Origin: Fibrobacter sp.
GTDB taxonomy: Bacteria; Fibrobacterota; Fibrobacteria; Fibrobacterales; Fibrobacteraceae
Assembly: GCF_017551775.1 (NCBI RefSeq)
Contig: NZ_JAFZKX010000108.1
Coordinates: 1 to 38,619 of the forward strand
Reading direction: 5' to 3'
DNA: 38,619 nt
Made by a program: the position numbers and the translations under genes. The notes below the pieces were generated by a model. The model did not search any database. It saw only the letters and a list, made by a program, of their open reading frames with translations, and had not been told where the DNA came from. This document shows positions 31,825-38,619 of this stretch, in pieces; position 1 is the first letter of the stretch; each line of letters begins with the position of its first letter.

Positions 31825-32826
31825 TTATGAAACACGTCCCACGAACTGGTTTCCAAACAGCAGCAATCCCGATACAAAGATGATGACGCCACCCGCGATA
31901 GTCGCGACGGTGTAAATCCTCGTAGCGAACCGGGTATGCGAACTTCCCTTGTCTATTCCTTTACGGAAAGCGACCGCGGCTATGCCGAAGGCGACATTGG
32001 TGATAGTCATGCCGACGCAGATGACAAGCGCCCCCAAAAGCGAAAGTGCCACCATCGAGTTCAACAGGCAGAAGAGAACGATCAGCGCGACAGCCGGGCA
32101 AGGGACTATTCCGGTGACAGCGGCAACCCCGATGATTTCGCGCCAGCGGGCCGTCGGCGGAAGCGCTGACATTTCGTCGTGGGCATCTTCCCCATTACGC
32201 TGTTTACGCTGCATGAAAAAGTCCTTGATCCCCAGCACCACGAGCAGAACGCCCGTAAGCATGATAAGCGCATAGCTGGCCTTCTCGATGCCGATGCGCC
32301 CGGTTTCGAAAGCGGAAAATACGGTCGCCTTGAAAATGGCATACAAGACAAGCAACAGCAAGACGGCGCTCATCGTATGCGTCACGGTAATGCCGGCCCC
32401 GAGAGCAACGCCCTGCCGCCAGCGGCCACGACGCGCGATAAAGTAACCCACCACGATTGATTTTCCGTGCCCGGGGCCCAGCGCATGCAACATGCCGTAC
32501 ACGAGGCAAATCACGAGGAACTTCCATATGGCACCCCAGTCACCGCTCTTCATGGCATTGATGGCCACGGTCTGCTTTTCACGGAGAACCTTCTGAGCCT
32601 CGGCAATCCAGCCAAAAAACGAGACGCTCTTTTTCGTAACCGGTTTTTCGGGAACGGTCGCCTGCACTTTGGATTCAACCGCCAGGGAATCATCGGCCGG
32701 CACCACGACTTCCGTCGCCGCAGGCGCATCCGCAGCCCCGTTGATGTCAAAGCGCTTTTTCTTGACGGCGGCAGGCGCGGCCATCGCCAGCAAAAGAATC
32801 AACAAAACTGTAAGCAACTTGTTCAA
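31825..32826 (-). CDS. NicO/RcnA-family transition-metal transporter
   Basis: This 333-residue protein has an N-terminal signal-like sequence (MNKLLTVLLILLLAMAAPA) and then about six membrane helices. The family motif HALGPGHGKSIVVGYF, with a second conserved segment GAGITVTHT, marks the NicO group of nickel/cobalt exporters and transporters; some members act on other metals. Between the signal peptide and the first helix is an Ala/Val-rich linker. The TTG at 32826 is preferred to the TTG at 32832 because AGAGG lies 8 nt before it. The gene ends facing the DtxR-box array. Substrate and direction (uptake or efflux) cannot be told from the sequence. Confidence 0.8.
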   Translation of the reverse strand: MNKLLTVLLILLLAMAAPAAVKKKRFDINGAADAPAATEVVVPADDSLAVESKVQATVPEKPVTKKSVSFFGWIAEAQKVLREKQTVAINAMKSGDWGAIWKFLVICLVYGMLHALGPGHGKSIVVGYFIARRGRWRQGVALGAGITVTHTMSAVLLLLVLYAIFKATVFSAFETGRIGIEKASYALIMLTGVLLVVLGIKDFFMQRKQRNGEDAHDEMSALPPTARWREIIGVAAVTGIVPCPAVALIVLFCLLNSMVALSLLGALVICVGMTITNVAFGIAAVAFRKGIDKGSSHTRFATRIYTVATIAGGVIIFVSGLLLFGNQFVGRVS

Positions 32827-32878
32827 TAGCAAAACCTCTTTGCCATAAAATAAAAAAAAATCTGGCTAAATTCACCGT

Positions 32879-32889
32879 TTTTACATTTT
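32879..32889 (+). promoter_or_regulatory. TTTTACATTTT motif upstream of glutamine synthetase
   Basis: This copy lies about 110 bp upstream of the sigma-54 promoter and continues into a second TTTTACA, giving an overlapping direct repeat. It is part of the motif shared by the four nitrogen-linked transcription units. Confidence 0.35.
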
Positions 32890-32997
32890 ACAAAATTCGT
32901 AATATGTATACCGAATTTTCATTTTTTGAAAAATGAGAATTTTTTGTAACTAGTCTAAAATCGACGATTCCACATGAAAAACGGCGTTTTTGATTTT

Positions 32998-33013
32998 TGG
33001 CACGACTTTTGCA
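32998..33013 (+). promoter_or_regulatory. Sigma-54 promoter of glutamine synthetase
   Basis: TGGCACG-ACTT-TTGCA matches the consensus at all fixed bases and differs from the glnB promoter only in the N4 spacer (ACTT versus GCTT). It lies 39 bp before the start codon. Confidence 0.88.
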
Positions 33014-33051
33014 CATGGCTTACCGAAAAAATTTCAAACTAGGAGATTGCC

Positions 33052-35172
33052 ATGAGCAACGAATACAGATTAAAAGCTATCAAAGAAATCGCCAGCGAAA
33101 ATGCCGGCGCTAACCTCCCCGCAGCACCCGCAAGCCTCGACTTCTACGGTGAAGACGTCTTTAACGCAGAGGCCATGCGCGCCTACTTGCCGAAGGACAT
33201 TTGCAAGAAACTTTTTGCGACCATCGATGAAGGCGCACCGCTCGACGCAAGCATCGCGAACGAAGTCGCACACGCCATGAAAAAGTGGGCCATCGACCGC
33301 GGCGCAACGCACTTTACTCACTGGTTCCAGCCGCTTACCGGCTCCACCGCCGAAAAGCACGACTCCTTCCTGGAACCCGAAAACGGCAAGGCCATCATGG
33401 CCTTCAGCGGCAAGAACCTCATCGTCGGCGAACCGGACGCTTCTTCTTTCCCGAGCGGCGGCCTCCGTTCCACCTTCGAAGCCCGCGGCTACACCGCATG
33501 GGATCCGACTTCCCCCGCATTCATCAAGCGTCACGGCAACGGTGCAACGCTCTGCATCCCGACCGCATTCTGTAGCTACACCGGCGAAGCCTTGGACAAG
33601 AAGACTCCGCTTCTCCGCTCCATTCAGGCCCTCCAGAAGTCCGCCGACCGCCTCATGGGCCTCTTCGGCGTCGCCGCCCAGAAGGTCACCGTCACTCTCG
33701 GTGCCGAACAGGAATACTTCCTGATCGACAAGCGTTTCTACCTGCAGCGCCCCGACCTCTACCAGGCTGGCCGTACGCTGTTCGGTGCCGCTCCTGCCAA
33801 GCACCAGCAGATGGAAGACCACTACTTCGGTAGCATTCCGGCCCGCATCATCAACTTCATGAACGATGTGGAAAAGGAACTCTGGAAGCTCGGCATTCCG
33901 GCAAAGACCCGCCACAACGAAGTCGCCCCGGCCCAGTTCGAACTCGCCCCGATGTTCGAAGAGGTGAACCTCGCCTGCGACCACAACATGCAAATTATGG
34001 AAGTGCTCCGCCAGGTCGCTGACCGCCACGGCCTCGTCTGCCTCCTGCACGAAAAGCCGTTCGCCGGCATCAATGGTTCCGGTAAGCACAACAACTGGTC
34101 CGTGAACTACGGCAAGACCAACCTCTTGAACCCGGGCAAGGATCCGCACCAGAACGCCATCTTCCTCACCACGCTCTGCGCCGTCATCTACGCCGTCGAC
34201 ACCCACGCCGACCTGCTGCGTATGGCTGTCGCTAGCGCCGGCAACGACCACCGTCTCGGTGCCAACGAAGCTCCTCCGGCAATCATCTCCATGTACTTGG
34301 GCGACCAGCTCGCCGATGTCATCGACCAGCTTGAAAAGGGCGATCCGAAGTCCAGCAAGCAGGCCGGTGCATTGAAGCTCGGTTCCGACACGCTTCCGCC
34401 GCTCCCGCGCGACGCTACGGACCGTAACCGTACTTCTCCGTTCGCCTTCACCGGCAACAAGTTCGAATTCCGCGCTCCGGGTTCCAGCCAGAGCTGCTCC
34501 GAACCGAACGTCATCCTCAACACGATCGTAGCCGAAGCCTTCGACCTCATCGCCGACAAGATGCAGAACGTTCCGGCCGACAAGTTCCACGAAGAACTCC
34601 AGAAGCTCCTGCAGAAGATCGTGAAGGAACACAAGAAGGTCATCTTCAACGGCAACGGCTACACCGACGAATGGGTGGAAGAAGCAGCCAAGCGCGGACT
34701 CCCGAACATCCGCACCACCATGGAAGCCCTCCAGGCGCTCACCAAGAAGGACAACGTCGCCCTCTTCGAAAAGTACGGCGTGTTCAATAAGCGCGAACTC
34801 GACTCCCGTTACGAAGTCAACATGGAAGACTACCACAAGAAGATTCACATCGAAGGCAAGATCGCTTTCGACATCGCGAAGAACGTGGTGCTCCCGCAGG
34901 TGCTCTGCGCCTACAGCAACGCCCTCAAGACCAACGAAATGGCCAAGACCCAGGGATTCTACGCTGTGGACGGCTACGCCCGTGAACTCGGCGAAAAGCT
35001 CAAGGCCCTCGAAGAAGCAGTCGCCAAGATGGAAGCTGCTCTCGGCGACAAGCACGAAGCGATTCTCGACGCCATGGCGAACCTCCGCGTTATCGTCGAC
35101 AAGATCGAAAGCGTGATCCCCGACGAAAAGTGGCCGCTCCCGAAATATAGAGAGATGCTGTTCATTTACTAA
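33052..35172 (+). CDS. glnA: Glutamine synthetase type III
   Basis: Makes glutamine from glutamate, ammonia and ATP. The 706-residue protein is the large GSIII (GlnN) type found in Bacteroides, Butyrivibrio and cyanobacteria, not the ~470-residue type I. Family features include [25 protein letters not shown] (active-site Glu), [34 protein letters not shown] and [18 protein letters not shown] enzymes are dodecamers and lack the GSI adenylylation tyrosine, so control is probably transcriptional. A sigma-54 promoter and AGGAG support this start. With gltBD it forms the GS-GOGAT cycle. Confidence 0.95.
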   Translation: MSNEYRLKAIKEIASENAGANLPAAPASLDFYGEDVFNAEAMRAYLPKDICKKLFATIDEGAPLDASIANEVAHAMKKWAIDRGATHFTHWFQPLTGSTAEKHDSFLEPENGKAIMAFSGKNLIVGEPDASSFPSGGLRSTFEARGYTAWDPTSPAFIKRHGNGATLCIPTAFCSYTGEALDKKTPLLRSIQALQKSADRLMGLFGVAAQKVTVTLGAEQEYFLIDKRFYLQRPDLYQAGRTLFGAAPAKHQQMEDHYFGSIPARIINFMNDVEKELWKLGIPAKTRHNEVAPAQFELAPMFEEVNLACDHNMQIMEVLRQVADRHGLVCLLHEKPFAGINGSGKHNNWSVNYGKTNLLNPGKDPHQNAIFLTTLCAVIYAVDTHADLLRMAVASAGNDHRLGANEAPPAIISMYLGDQLADVIDQLEKGDPKSSKQAGALKLGSDTLPPLPRDATDRNRTSPFAFTGNKFEFRAPGSSQSCSEPNVILNTIVAEAFDLIADKMQNVPADKFHEELQKLLQKIVKEHKKVIFNGNGYTDEWVEEAAKRGLPNIRTTMEALQALTKKDNVALFEKYGVFNKRELDSRYEVNMEDYHKKIHIEGKIAFDIAKNVVLPQVLCAYSNALKTNEMAKTQGFYAVDGYARELGEKLKALEEAVAKMEAALGDKHEAILDAMANLRVIVDKIESVIPDEKWPLPKYREMLFIY

Positions 35173-35210
35173 CTTCAAAAACCCCTCCTTATTGCTCAAT
35201 GGACACGAGG

Positions 35211-35240
35211 CCGTGCGTCGAAAGATGCACGGTCTTTTTT
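35211..35240 (+). terminator. Terminator of the glutamine synthetase gene
   Basis: A 9-bp stem (CCGTGCGTC and GATGCACGG, one G-T pair) is capped by a GAAA tetraloop and followed by TCTTTTTT. Confidence 0.9.
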
Positions 35241-35310
35241 GCTCCCGGCAACTCGATTGACGCCACGATTACTGACATAAACGATGGCGGAGAAAAATGT
35301 CGAAACCCTG

Positions 35311-35329
35311 TTTTACATTTTATGTAAAA
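35311..35329. promoter_or_regulatory. Palindromic TTTTACAT/ATGTAAAA element upstream of carA
   Basis: Perfect 8-bp arms (TTTTACAT at 35311-35318 and ATGTAAAA at 35322-35329) have a 3-bp centre. A second partial copy, AAAATGTAAAG, lies at 35349-35359. It is the most symmetric form of the TTTTACATTTT motif seen before glnB, gltB and the glutamine synthetase gene. No sigma-54 promoter of good quality is present here. Confidence 0.45.
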
Positions 35330-35438
35330 TCAATTACGTTTTAGAAAGAAAATGTAAAGTTTTCGGCATTTTTGGGCAAATTTCCGCAAAATTTTTCTCT
35401 TTTAATATCTTCCCAAGCGCCTTTGTAATTATTAGATT

Positions 35439-35516
35439 TTGGTTCCGATGAGAATATCGGAATCCATTGAGGCACACATGAGCGCAGCCGTTGCAACTAT
35501 CTCGCAGCGGAACCAA
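35439..35516 (+). promoter_or_regulatory. Possible alternative folds around the carA leader start
   Basis: TTGGTTCCG (35439-35447) and CGGAACCAA (35508-35516) can form a perfect 9-bp helix enclosing the leader's ribosome-binding site. A local hairpin CCGAT-GAGAAT-ATCGG (35445-35460) uses the same CCG, so the two folds exclude each other. Confidence 0.4.
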
Positions 35517-35644
35517 GCGACTCTCCACGGATTCCATAAAATCGTTATTTTCCCCGTTTTCAATGTTTTTAGAGTTTTCAGGGCAAAGGCATTTAGCTTT
35601 TGCCTTTATTTTTTGCCTTTTAACACTACAGCAATGAGAATCGT

Positions 35645-35648
<4 letters not shown>
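35478..35648 (+). CDS. Phe-rich leader peptide of the carA operon
   Basis: This 56-codon frame begins with ATG at 35478, preceded by TTGAGG at 5-nt spacing, and its TGA overlaps the carA ATG as ATGA. The C-terminal half is rich in Phe and Val codons (FPVFNVFRVFRAKAFSFCLY), hence U-rich mRNA, and the terminator-like hairpin at 35585-35614 lies inside the frame. This is the layout of the pyrBI leader in enteric bacteria, where UTP-dependent pausing couples translation to attenuation. An upstream in-frame ATG at 35448 is possible. The peptide need not have a function of its own. Confidence 0.5.
35585..35614 (+). terminator. Terminator-like hairpin inside the carA leader frame
   Basis: AAAGGCA (35585-35591) pairs with TGCCTTT (35601-35607) around a 9-nt loop and is followed by ATTTTTT. 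An alternative pairing GGCAAA/TTTGCC in the same place is also followed by T-rich sequence. It ends 30 nt before the carA start. The stem is short, so strength is modest, as expected for a regulated attenuator. Confidence 0.5.

Positions 35649-38619
<2,971 letters not shown>

Noticed and set aside
31701..31883. A 60-residue plus-strand protein beside the orphan terminator
   Set aside because: The frame runs through the terminator hairpin and into the end of the NicO gene and has no ribosome-binding site.
33070..35199. A 709-residue open frame on the minus strand opposite glutamine synthetase
   Set aside because: It is the antisense shadow of a highly expressed gene with biased third positions; the sense frame encodes a recognisable enzyme with a promoter.
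35373..35389. A sigma-54 promoter for carA
   Set aside because: Only GG-N10-GC is kept; the TGGCAC core is not matched.
35461..35474. PyrR-binding loop in the carA leader (AATCCATTGAGGCA)
   Set aside because: It matches the PyrR consensus at 12 of 14 positions as I recall it, but the GAGG is better explained as the ribosome-binding site of the leader frame and the flanking stem is not evident.

Overview
The window reads as a chromosomal segment of a Gram-negative anaerobe, most likely a Fibrobacter or close relative. This is an inference from the gene set: a type III glutamine synthetase, a mitochondrial-type aconitase, a clostridial-type PII protein, an Fe-S PurF, Feo ferrous iron uptake and a porin-like outer-membrane protein. 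No rRNA, tRNA, IS element, phage gene or CRISPR array is visible. Many long antisense reading frames mirror the real genes because of strong codon bias.

Region 1 (1-8.5 kb): the 3' part of aconitase; a leftward two-gene operon encoding a chagasin-like protein with eleven C-terminal YG(Y/F) repeats (mostly KYGYPC) and a radical SAM/SPASM/TPR enzyme, which looks like a ribosomally made, post-translationally modified peptide (RiPP-like) system and is the most novel item here; a CLC-F-type anion/proton antiporter; an NSS-family Na+ symporter with a 35-residue small subunit; and a RidA-family protein.

Region 2 (8.5-13.3 kb): a small coiled-coil lipoprotein, an unknown protein, a large U32-family protein, and purF behind a possible structured leader.

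Region 3 (13.3-23.5 kb): a nitrogen hub. glnB-amtB points right and gltB-gltD-nadE points left. Both start at near-perfect sigma-54 promoters, as does the glutamine synthetase gene at 33 kb. The PII protein lacks Tyr51, so it cannot be uridylylated at the usual site.

Region 4 (23.5-32.8 kb): a metal block. Two paralogous regulator-feoA-feoB operons flank a porin-like gene and are followed by a NicO-family transporter gene. A palindromic box of form TTAG-N6-CTAA stands before both operons and the porin gene, with five copies before the second operon. An orphan rightward terminator beside those boxes suggests an iron-responsive small RNA.

Region 5 (33-38.6 kb): glutamine synthetase III, then a tightly overlapping carA-pyrG-carB operon. 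The carA leader holds a Phe-rich 56-codon reading frame that runs through a terminator-like hairpin and overlaps the carA start, a layout like the UTP-sensitive attenuators of enteric pyr operons.
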